Assembly (NCBI GenBank): GCA_030538155.1
Contig: JAUNUN010000005.1
Span: 1-64,000 of the forward strand
DNA: 64,000 nt
Direction: 5' to 3'
Source of the DNA: a bacterium
Lineage (GTDB): Bacteria; Desulfobacterota; Desulfobulbia; Desulfobulbales; Desulfobulbaceae
The position numbers and the translations under genes were made by a program. The notes beneath the pieces were generated by a model that did not search any database, was not told where the DNA came from, and worked only from the letters and a program-made list of their open reading frames with translations. Numbering within the stretch: position 1 is the stretch's first letter; each line of letters starts with the position of its first letter. Positions 38,852 to 49,092 of this stretch are shown piece by piece.

Positions 38852-39412
38852 TCAGTTCGCGCTGAATTTGTCTACCCAGGCGGCAAAGGCCTGCATGAAG
38901 GAGGTGAGGAATTCCTTGGTGTCTTCCTTGACAAAGTTGCCTTTGTCATCAAAAAATGACGGTGCGTTGCCGATATATGCCTCGGGCTGCTGCAGCACCG
39001 GCACATTGAGACAGGTAAGGGACTGGCGCAGATGATGGTTGGCGCCAAAGCCGCCCAGGGCCCCCAAAGACAATGAAATGACTGCGGCAGGTTTACCATT
39101 CCACACATTTTGGCCCCAGGGACGGGAACCAACATCCAGGACGTTTTTCAGTGCAGCGGGTACGGAGCGGTTGTACTCCGGGGTCAGAAAGAGGAGACCG
39201 TCGCAGGCGGCGATTTTTTTTCTGATTTCCGTCCACGAAGCAGGCGCATTGGCGGTTTCAAGGTCTTCGTTGTACATGGGTAGATCGCCGATTTCAACTA
39301 TCTCCAGTTGCAACGGGGCAGGTGCCGACTGTACCAGAAAATGAGCCAGTTTCCGATTAAACGAATCTTTGCGCAGGCTGCCGATCAATACTGCAATTTT
39401 TTTGGTGCTCAT
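38852..39412 (-). CDS. NADPH-dependent FMN reductase
   Basis: 186-residue flavodoxin-fold reductase. The flavin phosphate loop IGSLRKDSFNRKLA is at 10-23 and the family signature TPEYNRSVPAALKNVLDVGSR (first 20 residues) at about 78-98. Similar to ChrR/YieF and azoreductase-type quinone reductases. AAGGAG before the ATG. Stand-alone. Confidence 0.92.
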   Translation of the reverse strand: MSTKKIAVLIGSLRKDSFNRKLAHFLVQSAPAPLQLEIVEIGDLPMYNEDLETANAPASWTEIRKKIAACDGLLFLTPEYNRSVPAALKNVLDVGSRPWGQNVWNGKPAAVISLSLGALGGFGANHHLRQSLTCLNVPVLQQPEAYIGNAPSFFDDKGNFVKEDTKEFLTSFMQAFAAWVDKFSAN

Positions 39413-39625
39413 TGTTTGACTCCTTCAAAAGATGGGAACAGATTGTTCTGTTATTGTTCAAGGCAGTGCCATAATAAGCATCTTTTAGCAGGATGCAAAC
39501 CTGATGCAGGAATAGGCGTGGCCAAGCCACACACTTTGTGAGCTGGGCAGGGAGCAAAAAGTGCGAAGAACACTGCGAAGCCGCCTGCTCCGTATTTGCA
39601 CAGGCCTCTTGAACTGCAACAGGAA

Positions 39626-39862
39626 TTACTCTTCTACCTCAACCTCGATATAGTCTGCCTCGTTGTTGCGCAGAGTCAGGGTGCCGCCCAAAACGCGCAA
39701 CGCCACCGGGTCATTCAGCGGTGCGCGCTGCTTGATGGTGATTTCCGTGCCGGGCACAAGTCCCATTTCCCGGATACGACGGCCCAGTTCGCCGCCCACT
39801 TTGACTGCGGCAATGGTGCCGCTCTGGTTGATCGCCATGCGGCGAAGGCTCATCACTGCCAT
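39626..39862 (-). CDS. feoA: FeoA family protein
   Basis: 78-residue SH3-like FeoA domain, with SGTIAAVKVGGELGRRIREM and GLVPGTEITIKQRAPLNDPV. FeoA normally supports the FeoB ferrous iron transporter, but no feoB or feoC follows; the next minus-strand gene downstream is the FMN reductase, over 200 bases away. It could serve a distant FeoB or act as an independent regulator. It sits 27 bases after glnS and may be transcribed with it. Confidence 0.88.
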   Translation of the reverse strand: MAVMSLRRMAINQSGTIAAVKVGGELGRRIREMGLVPGTEITIKQRAPLNDPVALRVLGGTLTLRNNEADYIEVEVEE

Positions 39863-39889
39863 AACTGTCCTGTTCGCTCTTTGCTCTTT

Positions 39890-41578
39890 TTACTGCGGGT
39901 TGATCTTTTCCCAACTGTCGCGCAGGGAAACAATACGGTTGAAGACCAGTTTTCCTGCCGGATCGCTGTCTTGGTCAAGGCAGAAGTAGCCCTGGCGTTC
40001 AAACTGGAAGCGGTCATCCGCCTGGGCCTGGGCCAGGCTTGGCTCCAGCAGGCAGTTTTCGAGCTTCTGCAGCGAGTCTGGATTGATAAACTCCATGAAA
40101 CTGCGCTCCTTATCGCCATCCGGGGCTTCCACGGTGAAGAGCCGGTCATAGAGGCGCAGCTCTGCAGGCACCGCATGGGTCGCCTCCACCCAGTGGATGG
40201 TGCCCCTGACCTTGCGGCCATCCGGGGCATTACCGCCACGGCTTGCCGGATCATAGGTGCAGCGCAGTTCCACCACCTCGCCGTTTTCATCCTTGATCGC
40301 TTCTTGGCAGGTAATCAGGTAGGCGTAGCGCAGTCGCACCTCGCGGCCAATGCTCAGGCGAAAGAATTTTTTGGGTGCGTTTTCCATGAAATCGGTCCGC
40401 TCGATAAAGAGCTCGCGCGAGAAGGGCAGCATCCGCTCGCCCATGTCCGGGTTCTGCGGATGGTTTTGGGCTACGAGTTCTTCTTCCTTACCTTCAGGAT
40501 AGTTGGTGATCACCACCTTGAGCGGCTCCAGCACGCCGAAAACCCTGGCCGCATGCTGGTTCAAGTCTTCACGAATGGCGTTTTCCAGCACCCCCATGTC
40601 GATAAGGGAATCGCGTTTGCCCACACCGATACCGGCGCAGAAGTTGCGGATGGAAAGCGGTGTGTAGCCCCGGCGGCGCAGACCGGAAATGGTGGGCATG
40701 CGCGGGTCATCCCAGCCCGAAACATGATTTTCCTCCACCAGTTGCAGCAGCTTGCGCTTGCTGGTGATGGTGTAGTTGAGGTTGAGGCGGGCAAACTCGA
40801 TCTGGCGGGGATGGTTCGGGGTCTGCAGGGCCTCCAGCACCCAGTCGTAGAGGGCGCGGTTGTTTTCAAACTCAAGTGTGCACAACGAGTGGGTGATCTC
40901 CTCCAGCATGTCGGAAAGGCAGTGGGTGAAGTCGTACATCGGGTAGATGCACCAGGTGTCGCCGCTGCGATGATGGTGGCTGTGGAGGATGCGGTACAGC
41001 ACCGGATCGCGCATGATGATGTTGGGCGCAGCCATGTCGATCTTGGCGCGCAGCACACAGGCGCCTTCGGGCAGGGTCCCGCTTTTCATGTCGCTAAAAA
41101 GGGCCAGATTTTCCTCGACACTGCGGTTGCGGTACGGGCTCTCGCGGCCCGGCTCGGTGAGGGTGCCGCGGTACTCGCGCATCTCCTCGTTGTTGAGGTG
41201 GCAGACGTAGGCCTTGCCCATTTTGATGAGGCTGACGGCAAATTCGTGGAGCTGGTCAAAATAGTCGGAGGCATAGTGCAGGTGCTCACCCCAGTCAAAG
41301 CCGAGCCAGCGGACATCGGCCTTGATGGCCTCCACATACTCGCTTGACTCCTTGTCCGGGTTGGTGTCGTCAAAGCGCAGGTGGCATTGGCCGCCGTATT
41401 CGCCGGCCACACCGAAATTCAAACAGATGGACTTGGCGTGGCCGATATGGAGATAACCGTTGGGCTCCGGTGGAAAGCGGGTGACGATGCTGCTGTGTTT
41501 GCCGCTTTGCAGATCCTCACTGATGATCTGCCGGATAAAATCTAGGGGCTTGTCGCTAGTGTGCTCGGCTTGGGTCAT
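39890..41578 (-). CDS. glnS: glutaminyl-tRNA synthetase
   Basis: Class I synthetase, 562 residues. [18 protein letters not shown] holds the HIGH motif; the VTSKRK-type lysine motif is in [12 protein letters not shown]. The GlnRS-specific anticodon-binding beta barrels are in the C-terminal half ([20 protein letters not shown]). Start taken at ATG 41578; a TTG six codons earlier has no better support. Its presence means Gln-tRNA is made directly. The gene follows gltX by about 20 bases. Confidence 0.95.
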   Translation of the reverse strand: MTQAEHTSDKPLDFIRQIISEDLQSGKHSSIVTRFPPEPNGYLHIGHAKSICLNFGVAGEYGGQCHLRFDDTNPDKESSEYVEAIKADVRWLGFDWGEHLHYASDYFDQLHEFAVSLIKMGKAYVCHLNNEEMREYRGTLTEPGRESPYRNRSVEENLALFSDMKSGTLPEGACVLRAKIDMAAPNIIMRDPVLYRILHSHHHRSGDTWCIYPMYDFTHCLSDMLEEITHSLCTLEFENNRALYDWVLEALQTPNHPRQIEFARLNLNYTITSKRKLLQLVEENHVSGWDDPRMPTISGLRRRGYTPLSIRNFCAGIGVGKRDSLIDMGVLENAIREDLNQHAARVFGVLEPLKVVITNYPEGKEEELVAQNHPQNPDMGERMLPFSRELFIERTDFMENAPKKFFRLSIGREVRLRYAYLITCQEAIKDENGEVVELRCTYDPASRGGNAPDGRKVRGTIHWVEATHAVPAELRLYDRLFTVEAPDGDKERSFMEFINPDSLQKLENCLLEPSLAQAQADDRFQFERQGYFCLDQDSDPAGKLVFNRIVSLRDSWEKINPQ

Positions 41579-41599
41579 GGCTGGTTTCAGGTCCAAGAT

Positions 41600-43081
41600 T
41601 CAGGAAGCATAGAGGTGATCCACCCGGGAGAGGCGGCGCACCACCGTATCCTGCCCCAGGGTAACCAGGATGTCAAACATGGATGGCCCGGCCAACTGTC
41701 CGGTGAGCGCGGTGCGCATGGCGTTGATAAGGATGCCGGGTTTGATGTCGAGTTCATCCGCCATGGCGCGGCAGGTGGTTTCCGTGCTTTCAAGGTTGAA
41801 GTCAGAGAGCGCGGCAAAGCGGGCGGCCAGTTGCGGCAGCCACTGCTTGAGTTCCGGCTGTTTGAGGATGTTTTTGGCCAGCGGTTTCGGGTCGATGCTG
41901 TAGTCGTCTGAAAAATAGGCTCTGCCTGCTTCGGCAAAATCCGCCAAGGTATGGAAGCGGTCGCGGATCAGCACCAGGGTGTTCAGATACCAGTCGCGAC
42001 GATCGCCTGCATAGTCGTCCTGCCACAGCCCGGCCTGGGCCAGCACCGGTTGGACCAGGTTGCCCAGTTCTTCCGGCTCCAGGTTGCGCAGGTAGTGCTC
42101 GTTCATGGCGATCAACTTGGGATCGGTGAAGAACTTGTCATCGCCCGGCTTGAAGTTGAACACCGAGTTGGCCCGGTTGATGCGATCAAGCGAAAAAACC
42201 TTGGTGAGTTCCTCGCGCGAGAAATACTCCTGCTCAGTGCCGGGGTTCCAGCCCAAAAGGGCAAGGAAGTTGCACAGTGCCCAGGGGAGAAAACCGCGTT
42301 CCTCGTAGAACTGCACGGCCACCACCTCGCCATGGCTGCGCTTGGAGATTTTGCGTTTTTGGATATCCAGGGTAAGCGGGATATGGGCAAAAATCGGCAA
42401 GGGCGCTTCCAGGGCCTCGTAGAGCAATACCTGCCTGGTGGTGTTGGTCATGTGATCCTGGCCGCGGATGATGTGGGTTATGCGGTCACGGATGTCGTCC
42501 ACCACGTTTGAGAGCAGGTACAGGGGCTTGCCGTTGGAGCGCACAATAACGAAATCTTCCACCTCGCTATAGGCGCGCTCGATGCGGCCCAGCACCTCAT
42601 CGTCATAGAAAAACTGGCCGCTGCGTTTGGGCACCTTGAAGCGGATGACAGAGGACAGGCCCGCTTTTTCGCGCTCGGCAAGCTCTTGCGCGCTTAAATC
42701 CCGGCAGGTGCCGTCGTAGCCGGGGTCGCGTTTTTCCGCCAGGGCGCGCTCGCGCTTCTGCTCCAGCTCTTCTTTGGTGCAAAAGCATTTGTAGGCGCGT
42801 CCTGCTGTCAAAAGGCGTCCTGCTGCGGCAAGGTGATCGGCTGCGTGGTCGGTCTGGAAGTAGGGGCCTTCGTCCCAATCCAGGCCAAGCCAGTTCAGGC
42901 CGTCGATAATGCCGTCTATAGAAGCCTGGGTGGAGCGCTCCTCATCGGTATCTTCAATGCGCAGCACCATCTTGCCCTGGTGTTGCCTGGCAAAAAGCCA
43001 ATTGTACAGGGCGGTTCTGGCCCCGCCGATATGCAGGTAGCCCGTGGGGCTGGGTGGAAAACGAACGCGAACTTCGGCCAT
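41600..43081 (-). CDS. gltX: glutamyl-tRNA synthetase
   Basis: 493 residues. FPPSPTGYLHIGGARTAL (HIGH variant at 17-20) and KISKRSHGE near residue 243 are the ATP-binding motifs. The central FDDQVLGRIER-like stretch appears as FYDDEVLGRIE. Helical anticodon-binding domain at 330-490. AAGGAG precedes the ATG. It forms an operon gltX-glnS-feoA. The two paralogous synthetases being adjacent is unusual. Confidence 0.95.
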   Translation of the reverse strand: MAEVRVRFPPSPTGYLHIGGARTALYNWLFARQHQGKMVLRIEDTDEERSTQASIDGIIDGLNWLGLDWDEGPYFQTDHAADHLAAAGRLLTAGRAYKCFCTKEELEQKRERALAEKRDPGYDGTCRDLSAQELAEREKAGLSSVIRFKVPKRSGQFFYDDEVLGRIERAYSEVEDFVIVRSNGKPLYLLSNVVDDIRDRITHIIRGQDHMTNTTRQVLLYEALEAPLPIFAHIPLTLDIQKRKISKRSHGEVVAVQFYEERGFLPWALCNFLALLGWNPGTEQEYFSREELTKVFSLDRINRANSVFNFKPGDDKFFTDPKLIAMNEHYLRNLEPEELGNLVQPVLAQAGLWQDDYAGDRRDWYLNTLVLIRDRFHTLADFAEAGRAYFSDDYSIDPKPLAKNILKQPELKQWLPQLAARFAALSDFNLESTETTCRAMADELDIKPGILINAMRTALTGQLAGPSMFDILVTLGQDTVVRRLSRVDHLYAS

Positions 43082-43270
43082 GCGACACTCCTTGGCGCAT
43101 AAAAATGTTCATGAGAAGACAAAACCAAATGCCTCTTATACTTATTTGGCCTGTGATATACAAGTGGAAGGGGGTGCACCGGGGCGGCAATGCGATGATG
43201 CTGCGCAGGGCAAGCGTTTTACTGCGGTTTTTGAACTGGTCCGGTATTGCGAGAGGGCCTGAGTGGTACA

Positions 43271-43309
43271 ATAAGCAATGAATCGATTTGTTTGTTGTTT
43301 TCGACTTCA
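43271..43309 (-). repeat. dispersed repeat, copy A
   Basis: Read on the minus strand, 39 bases match 59297-59335 at 35 positions. It lies just outside the terminal repeat of the neighbouring IS3 relic (outer end at 43317). Confidence 0.7.
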
Positions 43310-43316
43310 GGCTGCC

Positions 43317-43845
43317 TGAACCGCCCGAGTTTTTGGGAGGCGGTTTTAGTTTGATTTAGTTTGATTCAGGCAGGACAGCCTGAGCTCTCCAGTCGATGAT
43401 ACACTCGTTCTTTTTCCATGGGAGCAATATTTCCTATGGTCGCTAACAAGCGGCGGTTAAGCGGCGATTGTTGAACCAATCCATCCACCAAGTCAGCGTG
43501 GCATACTCCACTGCACAAAGGTCTCCACGCTGAATACCTCGATCTTAAACCCGATTATCAATTCGACCCAGACGTTATCATAGACCTCACCGGTCGTTCC
43601 GGTTGAGGCCCTGATATCGGCCTCGGCCGGACGCTCACTGTAGCAGATGGAAAAATATTGGCTGTCTTTGTCGCTCTGATGGATCAAATCCCGGCTCTAC
43701 CGCCGAGCACACAGGATCTGATCCAGGGCATTCAAAACCAGTTCTGTTTTCATGGCATGTTTGACCCGCCAGCCAACAAGGCAGCGGCTGGAAACAGCAA
43801 TAACAAGATCAACACCGGCACAAATTCCGCCGCTGAGGCGGAATT
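43317..43845 (-). pseudogene. decayed IS3-family element (orfB)
   Basis: The minus strand reads a broken integrase core: SSRCLVGWRVKHAMKTELVL, a stop, then LIHQSDKDSQYFSICYSERP, TGEVYDNVWVELIIG and, after further frameshifts, WWMDWFNNRRL and ATIGNIAPMEKERVYHR. These follow the order of IS3 OrfB. The element's outer end is recognised at 43317 as TGAACCGCCCGAG, like the ends of the relic at 62553-62860. The N-terminal side is lost by about 43845. At least three disruptions, so it is dead. Confidence 0.8.
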
Positions 43846-44045
43846 ACAATTGCCGATCTTATTCCTTCTTCCGGCCCGTAACCGATCACGGGGTGTCTAC
43901 TTTGTATCTATTTAAAATTACTGAAAATCCTTCAGATCAAAAAATACCAGTGAAAACCTGGAATCAATAAAATCAGTTAGTTAGAAATCGCTATGCAAAT
44001 ATAGCACAGATTTTATTCAAAAATTTCAGTATATTTACCCCGTGA
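43846..44045. other. A+T-rich intergenic stretch downstream of citrate synthase
   Basis: About 200 bases, clearly richer in A+T than neighbours, with no ORF or clear terminator. Probably debris left by the IS3 relic. Confidence 0.4.
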
Positions 44046-45227
44046 TCAGTTACTCCGGCCCTCCATGGGTGTATAGGAGCACCCCATCAGGCCGCAGTAT
44101 TCGCCCACATACTGGGCCTCCGGCCGGTAGAGCGCGGGTTTGCCCTGGGCATCGGCAAATTTTTCCTCGATCACATGGGCGCACCAGCCGGCAACGCGCG
44201 AGATGGCAAAGATGGTGGTCATCAGGTCAATGGGAATGCCCATCATGTAATAGACCGGGGCGCTGCAGAAATCTACATTGACCTGGATCGTGGTTTTGCC
44301 CTCAGCCTTAAAGCGCGCAAGCGCCGCCTGCTCGATCTCGCTTGCCAGGGCGGCCCAGTTGGAGCCGGTGCTCTCATCCAGCCGCCGGCCCATTTTACGC
44401 AGATACGCGGCCCTTGGATCACCGGTTTTATAGACCGCATGCCCCATGCCCATAATCACCTTGCCCTGGTCGATGCGGTTTTCCACCCAGGCCTTGATGT
44501 TTTTTTCCTCGGCAAGTTGCAGCAGCATCTCCATCACTCTGGTATTGGCTCCGCCATGCAGGCCGCCCGAAAGCGCGCCCAAGGCCGCGGTAACACCTGC
44601 ATAGATGCTCGCTCTGGTGGATACCACCTCGCGGGCCGCAAAGGTGGAGGCATTGAAAGTGTGGTCTGCGTGTAAGACCAGGCACACATCCAGGTCTCCG
44701 GCCATCTGCGCCTCGGGCTTTACTCCGTGCAGCATCCAGAGAAAATTTTCGGCATGGCCAAGCGTATCATCCGGCGCGATCACCTCCTGCCCGCTGCGGA
44801 TGCGGTGCCATGCAGCCACCACGCAGGGCAGCTGGGCAATCAGACCAACAGCACGTTCCACCACGCTGTCGCGGTCTTCCGCACGCGGATTGGTATCTGC
44901 CATGGCCAGAAGCGGCACCGTTGCCTGCAGCACATCCATGGGCTGGGCTGTTTTCGGATAGCGCTGCATGCTCTCCAGCACAAAGGGCGGCAGGGCCCTC
45001 CTGGCCCGCAGCCTGTCGCTGAATCGGGCCAGTTGCTCCTCGTTTGGCAGCGCACCGAACAGAAGCAGGTACACGGTTTCAAGAAAGTTGGAACGCTCTG
45101 CCAGGTCTTCTACGCGGTAGCCCCGGTAGATGAGGATGCCCTTTTCGCCGTCAATAAAGCTTACGGCCGAATCGGCCACGGTCACACCGCGCAGGCCCGT
45201 ATTTTTAATCCGTACCTCTTCGCTCAT
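44046..45227 (-). CDS. citrate synthase
   Basis: Oxaloacetate + acetyl-CoA to citrate + CoA; 393 residues. The catalytic residues lie in the expected motifs: LVLHADHTFNASTFA, SGGLHGGANTRVMEML and MGMGHAVYKTGDPRA (His), and VNVDFCSAPVYYMMGIP (Asp). The length fits the short bacterial type (CitZ-like). 2-methylcitrate synthase activity cannot be excluded. GAGGAGA is six bases before the chosen ATG at 45227; the upstream frame extension is rejected. Confidence 0.93.
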   Translation of the reverse strand: MSEEVRIKNTGLRGVTVADSAVSFIDGEKGILIYRGYRVEDLAERSNFLETVYLLLFGALPNEEQLARFSDRLRARRALPPFVLESMQRYPKTAQPMDVLQATVPLLAMADTNPRAEDRDSVVERAVGLIAQLPCVVAAWHRIRSGQEVIAPDDTLGHAENFLWMLHGVKPEAQMAGDLDVCLVLHADHTFNASTFAAREVVSTRASIYAGVTAALGALSGGLHGGANTRVMEMLLQLAEEKNIKAWVENRIDQGKVIMGMGHAVYKTGDPRAAYLRKMGRRLDESTGSNWAALASEIEQAALARFKAEGKTTIQVNVDFCSAPVYYMMGIPIDLMTTIFAISRVAGWCAHVIEEKFADAQGKPALYRPEAQYVGEYCGLMGCSYTPMEGRSN

Positions 45228-45290
45228 ATTTCGTCTCCTCAAGCTGCTTGATCCATTTCAGGACGACCTTGGCCCGGCAAAGCACCGTTC

Positions 45291-46520
45291 TCAGCCTGTT
45301 TGCCGGGGGCCGGCCCCTTCCTCTCCGCTTTGCTCCTGCTTGTCTACCTGTTCCTGCACCACCTTTTCCTCAAGCCCGTCTTCCTTCTCCAGAATGCCGG
45401 CTGCAGCCTTGTTGGCTGCATCGATCTCTTCCACCGCTTCAGCGGAAACGTGTCTGAGAGGCCCAACTCCGGGCAGGTAGGCGCGAAAGGCCTTGCCGTA
45501 CAATTCCCACAAGGTGATGAACAGGGCCGCGATAATCGGCCCCACGATAATGCCCAGAATGCCGAACATGCTGATGCCGCCCAGGGTGCTGAAGAGCACG
45601 AAGAGATCGTGCATCTGGGTATCTTTGCCCACTAGGCGCGGCCGCAGCAGGTTATCGATATTGCCGGCAATGCCGCCGCAGATCGCCAGTAAAAGAAGCC
45701 CACCGAAATAGTTGCCCTGCACCAGCAAAATAAGCATTGCCGGTACCCAGGCAATCGAGGTGCCGAAGGCGGGAATAAAGGATAAAACCGCCATGACCGT
45801 GCCCCAGAACACCGCCCCCTGAATGCCTGCCAAGGCAAAGGCCACGCCGCAGATGGTGCCCTGGATAATGCCGATAATCATGGTGCCCTTGAGGGTGGCC
45901 ACGGTCACCGAGGTGAAGCGGTCCAAAAGGAGTTGTTCGTCCTCGTCGCGCAGGGGCAGGAAGTACAGGATTTTACGAAGTAAAATCTCACCGGACATGA
46001 GGAGAAAAAACATGGAGTAGAACATGATGACAATGCCGATCAGGGCATTCAAAGTCATCTTGGTGACTGACGAAAGACTGTTGATGAGGAAGGTCGAGAT
46101 ATTTCCCACTGCCTGTCCCAGTTTTTCGATGATCATGGCGCGGTAGGGCACCAGGTACTCGTAAAAGGGTATTTTCTCCAGGTACTGGTTCAACGCCGAG
46201 GGCTGGTTGGCAAACTCCTGGATCCAGGGCGTGACCGATTGGCTCACACTTACGGCCTGGCCGACAACAATGCCGATTAAAATGCTCAATGGCACCAAAA
46301 TGAGGACAAAGACCGCCACGATCATGATGATCGAGGCCATGACCTCCCTGCCGCCGAGGCGCAGGCACAGTTTACGGTAGGCCGGGGTGAGCAGGGCCGA
46401 AAACAGGGCCGCCATGAAGAGCGCCATCAGGTACTGGCGGATCATGTAGAGGAAGAGCAGGGAAACCGAAAAGACCAGGAACAATAACACCAATCTATTG
46501 ACGCGATCGCGATTCGTCAT
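45291..46520 (-). CDS. AI-2E family transporter
   Basis: 409 residues with seven or eight transmembrane segments. The family pattern appears as NNLL-like IDNLLRPRLVGKDTQMHDLFVLFSTL (last 20 shown in pieces: IDNLLRPRLVG, LFVLFSTLGGISMFGILG). The C-terminal 60 residues are acidic and predicted cytoplasmic coiled coil. Family members export small molecules or act as Na/H antiporters; autoinducer export is not implied. 63 bases separate it from the citrate synthase start. Confidence 0.88.
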   Translation of the reverse strand: MTNRDRVNRLVLLFLVFSVSLLFLYMIRQYLMALFMAALFSALLTPAYRKLCLRLGGREVMASIIMIVAVFVLILVPLSILIGIVVGQAVSVSQSVTPWIQEFANQPSALNQYLEKIPFYEYLVPYRAMIIEKLGQAVGNISTFLINSLSSVTKMTLNALIGIVIMFYSMFFLLMSGEILLRKILYFLPLRDEDEQLLLDRFTSVTVATLKGTMIIGIIQGTICGVAFALAGIQGAVFWGTVMAVLSFIPAFGTSIAWVPAMLILLVQGNYFGGLLLLAICGGIAGNIDNLLRPRLVGKDTQMHDLFVLFSTLGGISMFGILGIIVGPIIAALFITLWELYGKAFRAYLPGVGPLRHVSAEAVEEIDAANKAAAGILEKEDGLEEKVVQEQVDKQEQSGEEGAGPRQTG

Positions 46521-46687
46521 GACATACCTGTAGGAATAAAGTGAAAAACAGGAAAAGCGGAAACACTATAGCGGCAACCTGCGCGCAAAGGAACAAAACA
46601 ATTGCAGGGCGCACAGGAGTGCCGGTCAGGCAAGTGTGCCGGCAGCGGAAAAACAGGGATGATCAGGGGAGAACAGACACGGGAACT

Positions 46688-46720
46688 CCTGCATGCGCGG
46701 GGGAGGATTACGCATGCAGG
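46688..46720. repeat. 10-bp inverted repeat downstream of bioA
   Basis: CCTGCATGCG (46688-46697) and CGCATGCAGG (46711-46720) with a 13-base loop, about 45 bases after the bioA stop. No U-tract on either side. Perhaps a transcript-end structure or operator. Confidence 0.55.
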
Positions 46721-46763
46721 GGAACGAGCAGCTTAAAACGGAAGATGGCCGAGCTTTTGGTAC

Positions 46764-48074
46764 TCAGCCCTTGGCGCTCAGCTCTGCGGCTTCAAGCAGG
46801 GCGGCGGTGAGCCGGGAAAGATCACCTGCTGCAATGATATAGGGCGGCATCACATAGATAAGGCGGTTAAAAGGGCGAACCCACACGCCTTCGGCCACAA
46901 AGAAGCGCTGCAGGGCGGCCATGTCTACCGGCCCTTCCATTTCAACAACGCCGATTGTCCCTAAAACGCGCACATCGCGTACACCGGGCCGGTTACGGGC
47001 CGGTTCCAACTCGCGCCGCAACTGGGCCTCGATGGTGCGCACGCGCTCCTGCCAGCCGCAGCGCTCCAACTCATCAAGGGCGGCGCAGCCCACCCGGCAG
47101 GCCAAAGGATTGGCCATGAAGGTGGGGCCGTGCATGAACACGCCGGGGTTGCCGCTGGAGAGCATAACGGCAACATCCGTGGTGGTCAGGGTGGCGGCCA
47201 GGGTCATGTAGCCGCCGGTCAGGCCCTTGCCCACACACATAATATCCGGGCAGACATCGGCATGTTCTGCCGCAAAGAGACGGCCGGTGCGGCCGAAGCC
47301 GGTGGCGATCTCATCAAAAATAAGGAGAACACCGTACTCTTTGCAGAGCGCATGAAGACCGTGCAGATATTCGGCATGGTAGAACCACATCCCGCCCGCG
47401 CCCTGAACTATGGGCTCCACGATGACAGCGGCGATTTCTTCGTGGTGCTGGGCCAGGAGTGCCTCCATGCCGGCAAGGTCTTTTGGATTCCACTCGCCGT
47501 CAAAGCGGGATTCAGGCCTGGGCGCGAACAACTGCTGCGGCAGGGAGGCGGCAAAGAGGCTGTGCATGCCGGTGACCGGGTCGCAGACCGACATGGCATG
47601 GAAGGTATCGCCGTGGTAGCCGCCCCTGATGGTGAGCAGCCGGTGCTTTGCGGGCTTGCCCGCCATCTGCCAGTACTGCAGGGCCATCTTGAGCGCCACT
47701 TCCACACTTACCGAACCGGAATCACTGAAAAAAACATGTTTGAGCGGCTCCGGCGTCATGCGCACCAACCTGCGCCCCAATTCTATGGCCGGGCCATGGG
47801 TGAGGCCGCCGAACATCACATGGGCCATATCTTTGGCCTGTTCCTGCAGGGCCTTATTCAGGGCCGGATGGTTATAGCCGTGGATGGCGCACCACCAGGA
47901 GGACATGCCGTCTATCAGTTCACGACCATCGGCCAGGCGGATGCGCACACCCTGGGCCGAAACCACCGGATACACCGGCAGCGGTTTGGTCATGGAGGTG
48001 TAGGGATGCCAGAGGTGGTCGCGGTCAAAATCAAGGGCGGTCTGATCACGGCTGGGGGCAGTGGGCTCAGGCAT
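46764..48074 (-). CDS. bioA: adenosylmethionine-8-amino-7-oxononanoate aminotransferase
   Basis: Class III PLP aminotransferase, 436 residues: 7-keto-8-aminopelargonate + SAM to 7,8-diaminopelargonate. [18 protein letters not shown] is the BioA N-terminus; the cofactor regions are [16 protein letters not shown] and [15 protein letters not shown], with the Schiff-base lysine in [14 protein letters not shown]. Start at ATG 48074, overlapping the bioB stop by eight bases. bioD and bioF are not in the window. Confidence 0.94.
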   Translation of the reverse strand: MPEPTAPSRDQTALDFDRDHLWHPYTSMTKPLPVYPVVSAQGVRIRLADGRELIDGMSSWWCAIHGYNHPALNKALQEQAKDMAHVMFGGLTHGPAIELGRRLVRMTPEPLKHVFFSDSGSVSVEVALKMALQYWQMAGKPAKHRLLTIRGGYHGDTFHAMSVCDPVTGMHSLFAASLPQQLFAPRPESRFDGEWNPKDLAGMEALLAQHHEEIAAVIVEPIVQGAGGMWFYHAEYLHGLHALCKEYGVLLIFDEIATGFGRTGRLFAAEHADVCPDIMCVGKGLTGGYMTLAATLTTTDVAVMLSSGNPGVFMHGPTFMANPLACRVGCAALDELERCGWQERVRTIEAQLRRELEPARNRPGVRDVRVLGTIGVVEMEGPVDMAALQRFFVAEGVWVRPFNRLIYVMPPYIIAAGDLSRLTAALLEAAELSAKG

Positions 48075-49050
48075 GGAGCGGCTCCCGCGCAAAGGTATAT
48101 CCAAGCGCCCTGATCCGGGCCAAGTCCTGCTCAATGCCGGAACCATCCGTGGTCAGATAGTTGCCGACAATGGCCCCGTTCGCCCCTGAACTGAAGCAGC
48201 GGTACTGCTCCGGCCCGAGTTGTTGGCGGCCGCCGGCCATGCGGATGATCGCATCCGGGTTAATCAGCCTGAAGAGCGCCACTGCGGTCAGCACCTCATC
48301 CAGGCTGAGCGGGGTCAGCACCTCAAGCGGTGTGCCTTCAATCGGGGTAAGGATATTGACCGGAATGGATTTCACCCCCAACTCGCGCAGTTGCAGGGCC
48401 AGATCGATGCGGTCTTCCAGGCTCTCGTCCATACCGATGATGCCGCCGGAACAGAGGCTCATGCCGTGTTCCCTAGCCAGGCGCAGGGTCTCCACCTTTT
48501 CCTCCCAGGTGTGGGTGGTGCAGACCTGCGGAAAGTAGTTGCGGCTGGCTTCGAGGTTGCAGTGGTAGCGGCCCACACCTGCCTGACGCAGGGCGCTGAC
48601 GCTCTTTTCATCTAAAAGCCCGGCTGAGGCGCAGAAGAGCAGCCCGGTTTTTGCGGTCATTTTTGCATACAAATTGTCCAGTTCGGCCACGGTCTTGGCG
48701 CTGAGGCTGCGGCCGCTGGTGACCAGGGAAAGCCGCCTGACCCCATGGCGGTCGTTATCCTCGGCAATGGCCAGGGCCTCGTCTTCAGCAATAATGGTGT
48801 AGGACTCGATGCCGGTATGGTGGCGGGCCGACTGGGCGCAGAAGCGGCAATTTTCACTGCAGTTGCCGCTCTTGGCATTGATGATCGAGCAGAGGTCAAA
48901 CTCGCTGCCCATGAAATGCCGCCGAATGGTATCGGCTAACCGGTACAGGCCCTGCTTGTCTTCACCCTTGGCAAGGGCAAGGGCGGTCTCGCGGTCGATC
49001 CCACCGCCGGCCAGCAGTTTTTTTTCGGTATCCTGCAGCAACTGCTCCAT
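48067..49050 (-). CDS. bioB: biotin synthase
   Basis: Radical SAM enzyme that inserts sulfur into dethiobiotin, about 327 residues. The radical SAM cluster is [11 protein letters not shown]; the [2Fe-2S] ligands and substrate region follow in [23 protein letters not shown] and [11 protein letters not shown], and the Arg ligand in [11 protein letters not shown]. Start at ATG 49050 has GGGAAG upstream; ATG 49074 is an alternative. Operon bioB-bioA. No BirA operator was recognised. Confidence 0.94.
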   Translation of the reverse strand: MEQLLQDTEKKLLAGGGIDRETALALAKGEDKQGLYRLADTIRRHFMGSEFDLCSIINAKSGNCSENCRFCAQSARHHTGIESYTIIAEDEALAIAEDNDRHGVRRLSLVTSGRSLSAKTVAELDNLYAKMTAKTGLLFCASAGLLDEKSVSALRQAGVGRYHCNLEASRNYFPQVCTTHTWEEKVETLRLAREHGMSLCSGGIIGMDESLEDRIDLALQLRELGVKSIPVNILTPIEGTPLEVLTPLSLDEVLTAVALFRLINPDAIIRMAGGRQQLGPEQYRCFSSGANGAIVGNYLTTDGSGIEQDLARIRALGYTFAREPLHA

Positions 49051-49092
49051 ATTCTTCCCGTTCAAGATTTCCATTTATGTATCCACACACTA

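Noticed and set aside
39596-41347. 583-codon plus-strand frame
   Set aside because: Antisense shadow of feoA and glnS.
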